From Maratus speciosus (lineage: Eukaryota; Arthropoda; Arachnida; Araneae; Salticidae): a stretch of DNA of 64,000 nucleotides. Positions 12,588 through 26,410 of the stretch are shown here, piece after piece (position 1 is the stretch's first letter; each line of letters begins with the position of its first letter). The stretch covers positions 99,033,307 to 99,097,306 of the forward strand of contig OZ010800.1 of assembly GCA_963932465.1 (NCBI GenBank), read 5' to 3'. A model generated the notes under the pieces. The model was not told the origin of the DNA and did not search any database. It was given only the letters and a program-made list of their open reading frames with translations. The position numbers and the translations under genes are program-made.

Positions 12588-12742
12588 TATATAAATCTTT
12601 TCAAAGTAACAGATATTACATTACATTACATTAAAGGATAAAAAGTACTAAAAACAATTTAAAAGGACGTTTTAAAGGATTTTTTCCCTTTAATGTAATG
12701 TGATGTTATGTAATGTCTGTTATTTTGAAAAGTTTTTATAAT
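12588..12742. mobile_element. Short palindromic MITE-like hairpin
   Basis: The left arm (12588-12640: ATAAATCTTTTCAAAGTAAC, AGATATTACATTACATTACA) pairs with the right arm (12681-12742: TGTAATGTGATGTTATGTAA, CAGTTATTTTGAAAAG) around a ~40 bp loop. The arms are about 85-90 percent complementary by eye. It is non-coding. A (TA)n run abuts the left side. This fits a short foldback MITE; no target duplication is clear. Confidence 0.65.
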
Positions 12743-14628
12743 TATGAATGAATTCACACGTAGTCCTGTTGTTTATATCTAATTTTTTTTTCTTTATTTT
12801 ATTTTTTTTAAACATGCATTTCTTGAAATTTCTAACATTATATTATAAGTAATTTATTTAATTATTTTACATTTTTATCCAAAATAATGTTATTTTCTAT
12901 TATAAAAACAATTCAAGCTAATAAAAAAATGAATCAATAATTTAATTTTTGGATAACTTATTCATGCGTACTTAATCTTATCATATCAGTATAGTCATAT
13001 CAGTACTGAATGATATGTTTATAATAATAGACTAAATAGACTAATAGGATAATAGACTAAAATATTTCTAAAATCAGTACTGGATGATTTTATATTTTTA
13101 AAGAAAACAAAATCGAACAAACGAATCTACAGTGTGTGGTTGGATTTTACGAACACTTTGGATGGATGGATGAACTCCACTGGGCCATGCCAAACACGTT
13201 CTATTGTGTTTTTGCATATGAATATCACATTTGTATGATTTTATATATAAAATGAAAATGCATCCACACGAACCTAGAGTTACGTTTTAAAATGAAAAAT
13301 AATTCGAAATAAGTTTTTTCTTTGGATTCTATATTTTTAATTTGCATAAATATTGAAAATAAACTTAAAAACTGACACGAATAGAGGACTAGTAAAACTG
13401 TTTTTTTAAATAGTAAATATTAATATTTTTGAAGTACATATAACGTTGGAATAGGGAAGATATGGCAAAAGGTTACGCCTTTTTCTTTACTTTTTTCTGT
13501 GTAACTGTATTGCGGTCCCAGAGATGGCAATTTTTAAGTACAAGAGAAAACGAACCCTTCGTTCATCTGTGGGGAAGCCCCTGTGACATCCATAATACAA
13601 AGGTAATATTCTCATGAAGAAAGAAAGAATATTTGCAATTATGAGATATTTATTAATTAATATCTCGTCTAATTGTCAATGACTAAAAAATCTGATCCTC
13701 AAGTATATTCATACCTAGTTTATTCTATCATCATCCAATGTTAAGACCTCTACATCTGGTAAATTTACTCATATTTTGCACACAAACACAAATACGCACA
13801 TACATGTTTCTTTTATTAATATAGGTAATAAAACATTAAACAAAATAATGGTATTTATTTATTTATTTATTTGTGCAAAACCATTTATGTAAATTATATG
13901 AAAATGAATAAAAAATCATTATATTCAACTTGATATATATTTTAAAACTCTGGCGTCACTATATACCCTCTATCAAAAGGTAATACGCGATGAAAAATTC
14001 TACAATTTAACTGTTACATGTAAAGCTATCTATTGACTGTATCCCGCTTGTTTCTGTAACATCAAATAAGCATCTTTTTGATAGAATCGATTAAATTTCT
14101 GAATGTTTATAGTGGCAGAAAACAACACGCTTTCTCTAAATCCACTTTGATTTTTTTTTTTCAGTTCGCTCCCTCTTCTTGCATCTCTGAAATATAGTAA
14201 CCCACTATTTACCCTAAGCCATGCACTGTGGAAGCTATTTCATGATGGTCTATTTATGATGGGATTTTAAACATGTTTTGCAAAGATTTTCTTTAATTTT
14301 TTTCATGAGTCTCTGTATTCTGTCTATTGATAAATTTATACCGATATTATTTTTAGCTTGCTTTATGGGCATATTCCATTTTCTTCCAGCATGTCGAATA
14401 ATGTAAGAATTCTTTGTACGTAGCTGTCCGCATCTTAGCTTTCGATCAATACTGCTATTTTGAGCAAGTACGTGCCAGCACTTACTTTTACAATGTTGTT
14501 AATGTTCATTATGAACCGTTTAAAATCGTAGAAATAAGGAGCACAAAATTTATCTTTCATTTGGAACATTCCCTCCATTTCATATATATATATATTTTAA
14601 TTCCCTCATCCGTGAATTACAGAATTAT
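12743..14628. other. AT-rich stretch with no recognisable gene
   Basis: About 1.9 kb. It contains GGATGGATGGATG near 13165 and a TTTATTTATTTA run near 13855, both simple repeats. A plus-strand ORF at 14414-14707 has no recognisable domain and partly covers the hairpin at 14629-14743, so I do not call it a gene. Confidence 0.45.
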
Positions 14629-14743
14629 GTCAGACGGGCGTCTTTTTGCACGCTTTTTTACAAACGTATTTTCCCATCACAAAACTAGCGACATTGTGTA
14701 CGGATAATACGTAAGCAAAAAAGCGTGCAAAAAGACGTCTGTT
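14629..14743. repeat. Inverted repeat with ~28 bp arms
   Basis: CAGACGGGCGTCTTTTTGCA continuing to the T run (14631-14659) is the reverse complement of the segment at 14716-14742, with one small difference. The loop is ~56 nt. It lies directly before a hAT-like end at 14748. It may be a small foldback element or part of a larger one. Confidence 0.7.
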
Positions 14744-14747
14744 AGAG

Positions 14748-15090
14748 CAGTGGTTCCCAAGGTAGGACCTACGCACCACTGGGAGTCAATTTAACAGTTT
14801 AGGGGGGGGGGGGATTTCAAATTTATATCTCACACGTTCGCAGTCACGTTTTTTGGAAAAAAAATCTTTTAAAACGATAATAAATGTAATACATGCAAAG
14901 TTAAACGCAAGTAAATATATTTTTTGTTATTATTATTTTTGTTTAATTTCCGGATAAAAAGCTTAAGGGGTCCCAGGGCTTGATCGATACCGAAAAACTT
15001 GTAAACAGAGCTTTCGCTTCGAGTCGATATGAAAACAGAAGTATTCAATGTGACTAATTTAAACTTTCTGATACATTTAAGGGAACTAAA
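14748..15090 (+). mobile_element. hAT-like transposon end, truncated
   Basis: CAGTGGTTCCCAAGGTAGGA followed by CCTACGCACCACTGGGAGTC is typical of hAT superfamily termini (CAGNGGTTCCCAA and a GGACC/CCACTGGG pair). A long G run follows, then GGGGTCCCAGGGC near 14966. I could not find a matching right terminus or an 8 bp duplication, so the right boundary is arbitrary and the copy is probably truncated. No transposase is visible. Confidence 0.5.
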
Positions 15091-16049
15091 CACCTCGCGT
15101 TAGGCTGACCACCTGGCTGGTACGCATGCAGCAGACCACCTCGGGGCCCAGGGTCAAGAAAACGGAGATGGGCACTGTCGGTCCAGGTACTTCATGGATT
15201 GTATAGCCACAGAGTTTAGCTTAGTTTTGTTAGATAATTTTAAAATATGTTTGTAGTCTTATAAAATTATAAAATGAAATACTTCAATGTAATAATATAA
15301 AAAATATACCAAAATTTATATAACCCAATTTTCGAAAAAAAAAAAAATTATGTGTCATATCACCATCCGCACGATATCTTAACGTTTAATTGACATAAGA
15401 ACCTAATTTTTGCTTTAAAATGATAAGAAAACTTTACTCCATAGAATGAATTAAGGATATAACTATCAATCAAAGGAAAACTTATTAAAATAGCTTTAAA
15501 TTTAAAAATTTAAAAGACCCTAAAAGTGCATTTTTTTAAATACCCAAAATATTAAACTATCTATTATATATTAATTCATACTATATATATTGATGCTATA
15601 TGCATGCAGAAAAAAAAAATTAAGCCATTCCATTAATTAGTTTTTTTTTTTTTTTTTAATCTTACGGATTGTCGTCAAAAATCAAGTTTTGAGAAAATGC
15701 GACTTAAAGTTGCAATTAAATGGTTGCGATTTGAAAATTATTGTTACATTAATGCTTATGACTCTGTTAAAAATTGCAAATATATTTATGCGGTTTTTGC
15801 ATTGAGTTCAGAATTAACTGAGTAATCAAAATAGATATTTAAAAGAAATCGATTTTTTTTAAAGTTTAAAAGCCCTGAGCCCGCTTAAAATAAAATTAAC
15901 AGAAGAATAATTATAAACAACCTAACAATCTTTAAAAATGTCTTTTTAAAAATTTAAATTCGTAAGTTTTTTGATTACTCATAAATTTTACAATGTTTGT
16001 CAATTTTTCGATTATATAATCGAAAAGACGATAAATTGATAATAATCTA
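15091..16049. other. Mixed stretch with no recognisable gene
   Basis: It starts with a ~110 bp GC-richer segment (15090-15200) that stands out from the surroundings but matches nothing I know. The rest is AT-rich with short homopolymers (T run near 15640). No ORF or repeat was identified. Confidence 0.4.
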
Positions 16050-16310
16050 TCTACCCTATACATATAAAATCCTAATGAAACGAATTTATAAAACGATTTT
16101 TTGAAACGACTGATTAAACAACTGATTATGTTTCATTTTACGATTTCTCCTAAAATATGGAATACTTTGTGATGAAATTAACACCAAAAATTTGTATTGA
16201 TCTGCAGATCTCAAAACTGGTATTAGGATTTTTAAATTCGAATTAGTTTTCGAAATATTAATTTTTTTCTAATTTTAAATACACTTTTCTAATGATGGCA
16301 ACTCAAATTT
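16050..16310 (+). repeat. Dispersed ~260 bp repeat, copy 1
   Basis: It shares with 19855-20070 the ordered blocks TAATGAAACGAATTTATAAA, GAAACGACTGATT, TTTCTCCTAAA-TATGGAA, GATGAAATTAAC, TCAAAACTGGTATT and AATGATGGCAACT. A (TA)n run follows it. It is non-coding. The family is unnamed here; no termini or target duplication are evident. Confidence 0.7.
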
Positions 16311-16778
16311 TAATCAAAACATATATATATATATATATATTTTTCATATTTCAGAAAAGGTTATTTTAAATTAATTTGTCGACCAGTTTCGCCTCCCTTA
16401 AATATTATGCTAAGAAATGTATTGTGCTACTTTTATCCATAATTCATTTTACTTGAACAATCTTTCGCCAAATCGAAAGATTCTGATTGGCGCCAAAATG
16501 GCATTATTTTGATTGACCTGGTAACCCGGCTATTGTTGTTTATTTAATAATAAATTTATTTACTTTTATTTCTTTAATAAAATTATATAAAATATTTATA
16601 ATTATATAATATATTATTTTATATAATATAATTATATAAAATATTTTGTTTTATAATTATTATTATTTTTTTTTTTTTGTTATTTCCTTTTGAAAATAAT
16701 AGAAAAAAAATTAAAAAATACGGACGTAAATAAGTGCGAGTAGTAAGTCAAAATTACGTCCATTACTAATCATATCAT

Positions 16779-16945
16779 AATATTAAAATATTTATTTGCT
16801 TAAAAGACGTTATAAAAAGACATTAAAAGTAAATTAAAAATCTATATTTTGGAAATATGTATAAAATGTATTTGTAATATAGATTTTTAATTTACTTTTA
16901 ATGTGTTTTATAACGTCTTTTAAGTAAATAAATATTTTAATAATT
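16779..16945. mobile_element. Near-perfect palindromic MITE
   Basis: The left arm (16779-16853) and right arm (16875-16945) are almost perfect reverse complements, including TTGCTTAAAAGACGTTATAA and TTAAAAGTAAATTAAAAATC. The loop is only ~20 nt. The high arm identity suggests a young insertion or one kept by gene conversion. Outer sequences (GTAGTA on both sides) may extend the element slightly. Confidence 0.75.
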
Positions 16946-17099
16946 ACAGTACTACTTAGTTATTCCGACGACCAATTTCGCCAAATTATATAAATCGCCA
17001 AATTATACAAATTGACATAATTTCTATTTTAAATAGCGAAATAACAAATAAATTAGTATATCATTAATAAATATACAAATAAAACGTCGAAATAAAAAT

Positions 17100-17369
17100 C
17101 ACTTTATTCGATTTGATAGCCTAAGAGGGACTGCTCAGAACAGGATCTAGTCTGTAGAGCATAGTATCCCTCCCGGTAACATTTATTAAGGTTTGTTAAA
17201 AAAAATACAATGAAAAAGTTACAATATTCAGCCGGAGCTGTACCCACCGATAAACGCGACAAGGGGCGAGTTGAAAATAAGTTTGCTCAAGACAAAAATA
17301 ATAATTATAAGCTATGGTCTAAGACCAGATCGGCTCTGCCAGGGAAGAACCCTCAACGCGACAGGCGTT
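17100..17369 (-). other. Probable 3' untranslated region of the retrotransposon copy
   Basis: This lies downstream, on the minus strand, of the RNase H remnant. An AATAAA signal reads on the minus strand at 17103-17108, where the foreign DNA ends against the host element. No poly-A tail is visible. It has no coding content. Confidence 0.45.
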
Positions 17370-18040
17370 AGAGATTGAGAAGATGTTTTGCATTGGGAAT
17401 TGCAGCTGACGGCTACGAGGTAAGGTTTGAGAGATCTCTGAGAAAACGATATATTTTAAGTAGTTTACTGTTAAGGGCATGTCTATTAAAGATATTGCGA
17501 AGCCATTTCTTCGGAGGGATGGCAGGCTTTTTAATATGCCACTGTGCTGTTAGCGGGCAGGTGAAATAATGATGGGGGGAGACGCCACTACGCCACACTC
17601 GCAAAGGAATTTGTCTGCACATTTAAATTTGTGGAGGTAAGTTCGAAAGGGACCATGCCCCGTGAGAAACGCTGTTGTGTGTGGGGAGAGGTTATAGTGG
17701 GTTACTGATACTTTCGGTGTTAGATTATATGTATGTCGGCCTTTGTCGGTATTGTTTCAGATTAATTGTCAACCCTTAATTATTTTAGCTTTAAGTGAAC
17801 GTTTTATGTATGTTGGTGGAAGTGGGAGATGGATGTCTATATGTGGTTTAGCAGTTGCTTCCTTTGCGAGTGCGTCTGCTGTTTCATTACCCTGAACGCC
17901 CGTGTGCGCTGAGACGTGGCCAAGACCTACTCTATTTTGGAGGGACATTAACTTAACTTTTATCTCGAGGATTAGCGGGTGTTTGGTTCTATGAGTATAG
18001 ATAGCTTGCAGACCAGATAAACTAAATATCCCTTGATGTC
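17370..18040 (-). pseudogene. Non-LTR retrotransposon 3' end: RNase H and C-terminal tail
   Basis: The minus strand reads FSLSGLQAIYTHRTKHPLIL, then a stretch ending GHVSAHTGVQ and GNETADALAKEATAKP at about 17850-17930. This is the C-terminal half of a retroelement ribonuclease H, with the GNE-AD-LAKEA signature. Next, in another frame, comes TAFLTGHGPFRTYLHKFKCA followed by DKFLCECG (about 17600-17680), the usual tail after RNase H in arthropod elements of this kind. Then in a third frame comes CPLTAQWHIKKPA and KIYRFLRDL. There are at least two frameshifts. RNase H in such elements removes the RNA of RNA-DNA hybrids during reverse transcription. The reverse transcriptase and endonuclease regions are absent, so this is a 5'-truncated, dead copy. 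Confidence 0.8.
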
Positions 18041-18163
18041 GTAAACATGTGTAACTTACTTAAAGTCAAGTGAATGTGACATTTACGATCAACCATTATT
18101 GACATTTAATCTTATAGTTTGGCGATAGATTTTTGGTCGACGGGATAACTAAGTAAAGTTCTT

Positions 18164-18433
18164 CTTAGTTATCCCGTCGACAAAATTACTGCCGCCAAAT
18201 TGTATGATTAATTGCCAATAATGTTTGCTATGAATAAATTAATTGTAAGATTAAATGCCAATAATGGCCAATAAAGCCATTAATTAAACATTTTATTTGT
18301 ATTTTTATTAATGTTTTACTAATTTATTTGTTCTTTCGTTATTTAAAATAAATAATTTTGTCAATGTGTATAATTTGGTAAGTGGTTTGGCGATTTATAT
18401 AATTTGGCGAAACTGGTCGACGGGATAACTAAG
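18164..18433. mobile_element. CTTAGTTATCCCGTCGAC-ended element, copy B (270 bp)
   Basis: It begins CTTAGTTATCCCGTCGAC and ends with the exact reverse complement GTCGACGGGATAACTAAG (last base 18433). The interior contains TTTGGCG / CGCCAAA repeats facing each other. Non-coding and short, it fits a MITE. It lies only 10 bp from copy A, so two members of one family are nearly head to tail. Confidence 0.85.
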
Positions 18434-18572
18434 AAGTACCCTAAGTAATACCCAAAATGCATATATAACTGGTATTCGAAAACGAGTTTTTCGCCAAATT
18501 TTCGTAAAGAAAAAAAAAATACGCCACAGCTAAGGTGCATATATGACATCTGGCCAAATGTTAAATAATGCG

Positions 18573-19085
18573 GGAAGAGTTCCATATTGTGTGCTGGTTT
18601 TCTTGGCGAGCTTTTTTTGGCATTAAATGAATCGATGTGGTTGCGATCTTCAGCCTTTGGGGTTGCTTTTTTCTGGAATGGACTTTATTCATATGTTTTT
18701 TGCTTATTTGTTTTTCATTTAGCCTATATTTTTCGGAAAAATATAAAATTTTTGTTTTAATTTGACATGTATAATAAATATAATAAATACATAAAATTAT
18801 ACATAAGTACATAATATTTATTTATAGGTGTGTATATATTATGTATGTATAAGGTATATCTCTATACGTAATATATAGAAAACTATCTGTATAAACATAG
18901 TATTATTCGTAACATTTGACATAACATTTATTATATATATATATATATATATATATGTTTACAAATATTTAAAGGCCATGTTTTTCCGCCATCCTGAAAA
19001 AAATTATAAGACGCTAAAATGGATTTTTGCGCCATTTTGGATTCTTTAGCCAATCGCGCCAACCAGCACACAATATGGAACTCTT
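18573..19085. mobile_element. MITE-like element ending GGAAGAGTTCCATATTGTGT
   Basis: The 31 bp starting GAAGAGTTCCATATTGTGTG at 18573 recur as the reverse complement ending at 19085 (CACACAATATGGAACTCTTT), with one mismatch. The ~450 bp interior is AT-rich and non-coding, with a (TA)n run near 18930-18956. The ends themselves contain GAACTCTT-type symmetry. The superfamily is not assigned. Confidence 0.7.
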
Positions 19086-19594
19086 TCCAATAATGCAACA
19101 AACCATGACATTTAATTTCAACTTAAAATCAATGTTTTAATTTACCACTCAAAAAATAAAATAAATGCTAAGTGGCAATTTGAAAAAAAGAGAGATTTCC
19201 ACCCGGCTTGCGTAACAGTACCAAGAATTCTTTGCGACCATGACAACTTTTATATAGTTTTATTCGATTTTTTTTTTGGTTTTTTTAATCAAAATGGAAA
19301 ACTTTCGGCACAGATGTTATATACCGCCCCATATTGGCACGATTTTTTTTCTGACGCAACTGTCATATACGCAACGGGTACTTAACGAAAAAAAAATCTT
19401 TATTTAAATTATTTCAAATAAATTTGTTTGTAAAGGGTCTTGTCAATCAATGTTTTGAACTTGTAGCAACATAAATTCTTTGTCCCTGAAATGGTTAATG
19501 GATTTAGGCATTTTAGTAAAATACTCCTGTATCTCCGTTTCACTACAATAAGTTATGGAAAAGCAGAAATATATATATGTGTCTCTCTAACTAA

Positions 19595-19642
<48 letters not shown>

Positions 19643-19854
19643 ATGCTTGTTTGAGATTCAGCGAAACAGTTTAGACCATAAATATTTTTTAAAAAATTTA
19701 AGTGTAGCTGTCGATTTTAAATATCTATACTTTTAATTAAGACATTTTTAGTAAAGACAACATAAAATCCTGTAATATGAAATAATCTTCCGTATTAAAA
19801 TTTTACGAGATAAATTAATGCGTATTATTGAAGCTATATTTTCATTATATATAT
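19086..19854. other. AT-rich stretch with a 41 bp poly-A tract
   Basis: It holds a pure A run at 19600-19640 and otherwise no recognisable feature. The A run could be the tail of a degraded retroposon, but I cannot recognise the sequence before it. Confidence 0.45.
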
Positions 19855-20070
19855 ATGCCCTGTATATATAAATTTCTAATGAAACGAATTTATAAAACGT
19901 TTTATGAAACGACTGATTTTCTGGCTATTTCTCCTAAAGTATGGAAGGTTTGGCGATGAAATTAACTCTAATTAACACTATTGATTGAAGTGTCAAAACT
20001 GGTATTGGAATTAGTTTTTGAGATATTAATTTTTATCTATTTTTAATAAAAAAAATGCAATGATGGCAAC
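19855..20070 (+). repeat. Dispersed ~260 bp repeat, copy 2
   Basis: Same family and orientation as 16050-16310: shared blocks TAATGAAACGAATTTATAAA, ACGACTGATT, GATGAAATTAAC, GTCAAAACTGGTATT and AATGCAATGATGGCAACT. This copy is shorter by internal deletion. Confidence 0.7.
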
Positions 20071-21769
20071 TAAATTTCTCCATTTTGAGGAAAAATAGGA
20101 GAACAGGAAAAAACTATAGGGATTATTAGATTTCTTCTTTTATGTCATTTACAAATTAAAATTAAAATTACCATTATTTCAATCGATGGTGAAATAATAT
20201 TATTATTAAATTATATTTTTCAGGAAAATTAAATAATAATAATAATAATAATATTCAGTTTTTGTTATCATTTTCAAACGTAAATTATAAAAGTAAATTG
20301 TAAAAAAAAAATCAAATAAATGATCACGTGCTCAAAGCAGAAAATATGGAAAATTACTTCAAAATATTTACACGCAAATATTAAAAAAGGACGAAAACTT
20401 TAAAATAATAAAACTATTATACGTGAAACACTTTTAAAGGTGATAATTGCGTCATATGTAAAATCCCCAAATATTAAATATCGTCATATTTAAAGCGCCT
20501 AAAAAATTTGTACTTAAAGTATAGTACTTACCAGAAAATATCTAAATCTAGATAAAAAGCATAAAATATAAGCGTACAAATTTCAAAACTAAATACCGTG
20601 GTTCTGAAATCTATTACAGTTTTTTTATTATCAAAACTAAAAGAAGAATGTTTTCGATAGCATCGTTATAAAAGTGAAAAGGATAACGGCATTTTTAAAC
20701 TAACCATTGTATGGAATCTGATTTTCAAACGTGCAATTGATCTTATTTATCAATCCCGAAAACAGCCACCATTCCTTACGACAGCTATGAAGAGGCTATG
20801 ATAAGCGAAAAATACCCCATTTAGATGGAAAAGCATAGCAACATGATTGCAGAAGACAGCCGTCATTATAGTGATAATATAATTCAATCATACATAACCT
20901 AGTAATAATTTGTAAACAGGGCACATTACTTTCGGGTCGCAAGAGAAGCTCGCAGGGGGCAGAGCCCGCTTGTACTACACACATAATGCATAACACAAAC
21001 TACCACTACATAAGCATAAAAATGTGAATAAAACGATTTTAATAAACTTATTAATACGAAATTTAATAAAATTTATGTGTACTTTCAAAATCCGTATTTT
21101 TTTCTCATAAAAATGTTTTTATAACTATAAAAAATATTTTTTGTAAGAATTAAAAAATTGTAAATATGAAATTTGAACTTCATCAAATAAAAATTAAATT
21201 TAAATTAAAAAAACCCGACTGCATAAAAAGGGAACTAATTAATTATATCTCATCAATGTGAAACTATTTTTTTATATTACTCACCTATTTTTTTTTTATT
21301 ATTATTTACTTGTATTCATGACTTTTAAGTTGTGTTTAATTGTTAGTTCCTATCTATAAACGCTGTTTTGATGGGACCTATTGATGTGTATGATTGTTGA
21401 GTTGTAGTAAAGCTGGAGATTGTACACACACAACTTCAAGGTTGAGTAATATTTAAACGGAGCATCTGTCTGCAAAATAGTGAATAAAACATCGTCATTA
21501 TTTTGAATGACCTATCCAATGATATGCCGCTCAATAGTGTGCGTAAAAGTATTTTTTCGTGCTTACTGCCATTTTTTTACGGCCGCCATTTTGAATTTAT
21601 AAAAACGAAACTAAGCCTATAACCATTGGACGGTTAAGACGAATCTATAGAGACCTCATTCAATTAAATCCATCTATTCGTTGGCATGTTTTCAAGGGTA
21701 CAAAGAAATCCACATACCCAGATACAAGTGAAACACATAATCCTTCTTGGCAGTCGGGTAAAAATAGCA
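20071..21769. other. AT-rich stretch with no recognisable gene
   Basis: About 1.7 kb with an (AAT)n run near 20235 and a GC-richer patch at 20930-20980. A segment at 21585-21680 beginning GCCGCCATTTTGAA resembles the style of dispersed repeats elsewhere in the window, but I found no second copy here. Confidence 0.4.
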
Positions 21770-22924
21770 TTTCTAAGTTACTTTCTTTTTCGATTTATAA
21801 ATATTAAATGGTTTCTTATTATACAGAACATCTGCAAAGAAAAAAAGCTATCTACTAGTAACAGATAAATATTCCAAGAATGTATTTATTTATTCATGAA
21901 CAAATGGTTTTGTTTTTTCTTTTCTCGGTATAACAACATTTCTGCACAAGGAGAGAAATTCCAGATTTTCTGATTACATCTCAAATGAAAGAGTGCAGAC
22001 ATTTAGCCGTTAGACCGTAATGGCTAATGAAGCTATAGGGAAAAGTAATTATAACTTTTTTTCTTCATCCGGTTGCATAGGTACAATTATGTGTAAATTT
22101 TTAAAGAGGTGTAAGTTAGTTTCAACATTATAATTATCTTGATTTTTTTTATTCCATTATTCTTGAAACTAAAAAATGTTTTTAATATCCAGATACTTTT
22201 TAGAATTGACATTCTCTTTTTTCAGATTAATATATATATATACAAAAATATTTCAATTCCTTTGATTTCAATATTTTAAATGTGTGAAGGAGAGGATTAC
22301 CAGTTAGGCCACCTTTAAATTCAGAAATTCAAATTCGATACCAGAAATTCTGAAAAGTTTTTTATTTAATGTACTTTATTTCATAATTAAAAGTAAATAT
22401 TCTTTTTTTCGTAATTTCTAAACCAAAAAGGGGGGCCAGTCCTAGTCACGAACAACACACTTATTTTCACTAGTCACAACTTATTTTTTTTTTCTTTTAC
22501 ATAAAAACCAATGAATTCGGGTGCGGCTTTTACACTGAGCTATTTGTTTTATTCTTTTTGATACGTTATTGAATTAAGATTTAATTAACTAAGAAATTTA
22601 ATCCTACAAAGTTTTTTAGCGAAATGTTAGTGACCTATGTCAAAAGCCTTTTCGAAAACATTTCACATTAATTGCGCTCATTATTGTGCGTTTTGTATGG
22701 ATATAGAAAAAAGGATGTCGACATCATCAATAGTATATTCCATATGAGAGTGGTTGTACAACTTACATATCTTGTTATGCTGGCATGTAGAAGTCCAACA
22801 TATTTTTCTAAATCCTCCCTATTATGGATATTCGAAATGTAGTAGTTATTTTAACCTGGGAGAACTTGGGACGGGCCTGATACACCCAGTGTGCGTATGG
22901 GTTTTACAATTGTCACCACTATTA

Positions 22925-24818
<1,894 letters not shown>

Positions 24819-25915
24819 TAATCTTCAACTTATTTTATCGCAGAATTTATAACAATTGTCTCTGACTAAGTAAGGTGACGATTATTATTGGTATTTATTG
24901 GTGACAAAGTAAAAATCATTTATACCCTGTGCATGCGCGGGTTCTTCCGGGTTAAAATAAGTAAAATATCAAACTTTTCAGAATTATCTGCATTTACAAA
25001 ATTGATAATCTATAAATTTTTATAAAATTAGAAATAATTTAAAACACTGATTTATTTTTCAAAAAACGAATTATGGATTTACGACCATTTCTTAAATAAT
25101 TCAATGAATTAATTAAATTAAATCAAATAGCGCAGTGTAAATTACTCACACACTGGTATTTCTATAAAGGAAAAAAAAAGTTGTGGTACGTGAAATAATA
25201 ATATTAAAAAAGAAATATGTGTTGTGCTTGACCAGGATGGACCGTTCGGCCTTCTTTTTTACTTAAAAATTCCGAAAGAATAATTTTTAGATAATTTGAT
25301 TATGAAATATATGGCGTTAAATAAAGCAAGAATTACTGTTCAAAATTTCTGGTATAAAATTTGAATTTTGAATTTAAAAGGTTTCCTAACTAGCATTCCT
25401 GTGCTTCTCACTTTTTAAATAATTTAATCGAATGAATTTTTATTAGTTTTTCTTCAACGAAATTTGATGAAAAAATTCTTCATTTGAAAAATGAGAAGGC
25501 TGATTCTAAAAATTATATAGATATATAAAATAAAAAAATACCTTAATTTCAAGAATAGTTTAAAAAAAGAAACACATGATAATTATAATGTTGAAACTAA
25601 CTTACGCTTCTTAAAAATTTATGCAGAATTCTACCCATGTATATACGAAATTCGCAATCTGAGTTGGTAAAAATATTATAATTAATTATTTTTTTCTCTG
25701 TCTTCATTACACATTACTTACTAACGGCTGGATGCCTGCGCTCAGTTGTTTCAGATGTTATAGGTAAATCTGGATTTTTTCTTCGAGTGCAGAAATGTTG
25801 TTACAGAGAAAAGAAAAAATAAAATCATCTGTTCATAAATAAATACACACCTTCTTGGAATATTCATCTGTACCTAGTAAGCAGAGTTCTTTGCAGATGA
25901 ATAAATTCTTTGCTA

Positions 25916-26368
25916 CCGGGTGTCCCAAAAAGGACTGACTGATTTTAAAATTCAATAACTTGCAAACGGTGACAGATATTAAAAAAATTCTTGCAGGAGG
26001 TTTATGCATAAGGTCAAAAGTTTTATTACAGTGATTTTCAATTTTAGTTCGATTTACAAACAATAGATGGCGCTGTAAGCAATAGTCGCTAAATTCAGGC
26101 TCGATTTTTGGTACTTCGTGGCCCGGATAATACATTTCCATCTCCTTTTTCTGCATGGAAGAAGATAAAGGACCAGAAATCGAGCCTGTATTTAGCGACT
26201 ATTGCTTACAGCGCCATCTATTGTTTGTAAATCGAACTAAAATTGAAAATCACTGTAATAAAACTTTTGACCTTATGCATAACCCTCCTGCAAGAATTTT
26301 TTTAATATCTGTCACCGTTTGCAAGTTATTGAATTTTAAAATCAGTCAGTCCTTTTTGGGACACCCGG
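25916..26368. mobile_element. CCGGGTGTCCC foldback MITE with TA duplication
   Basis: The element is a near-perfect palindrome: CCGGGTGTCCCAAAAAGGAC at the left and its reverse complement ending at 26368. The arms are ~190 bp and the centre ~70 bp. It is flanked by TA at 25914-25915 and 26369-26370. Both arms read the same 60-residue peptide (with CLQRHLLFVNRTKIENHC) only because they are copies of each other. It is non-coding in my view. TA duplication points to the Tc1/mariner superfamily or a relative. It sits in the right arm of the large inverted duplication. Confidence 0.85.
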
Positions 26369-26410
26369 TATATGATAGAAAAGATTTTAATATATTTAGA
26401 TATCGTATAA

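Larger units (their letters stand above)
16955..18153. mobile_element. CTTAGTTATCCCGTCGAC-ended element, copy A, interrupted by a retrotransposon end
   Basis: The left end at 16955 (CTTAGTTATTCCGACGACCA) and right end at 18135-18153 (GGTCGACGGGATAACTAAG) match the ends of copy B just to the right. The left ~150 bp and the right ~80 bp correspond to copy B, including TTTCGCCAAATTATATAAAT. The middle (about 17103-18070) is foreign: it is the 3' part of a non-LTR retrotransposon in reverse orientation. I infer that the retrotransposon inserted into this element. Confidence 0.75.
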
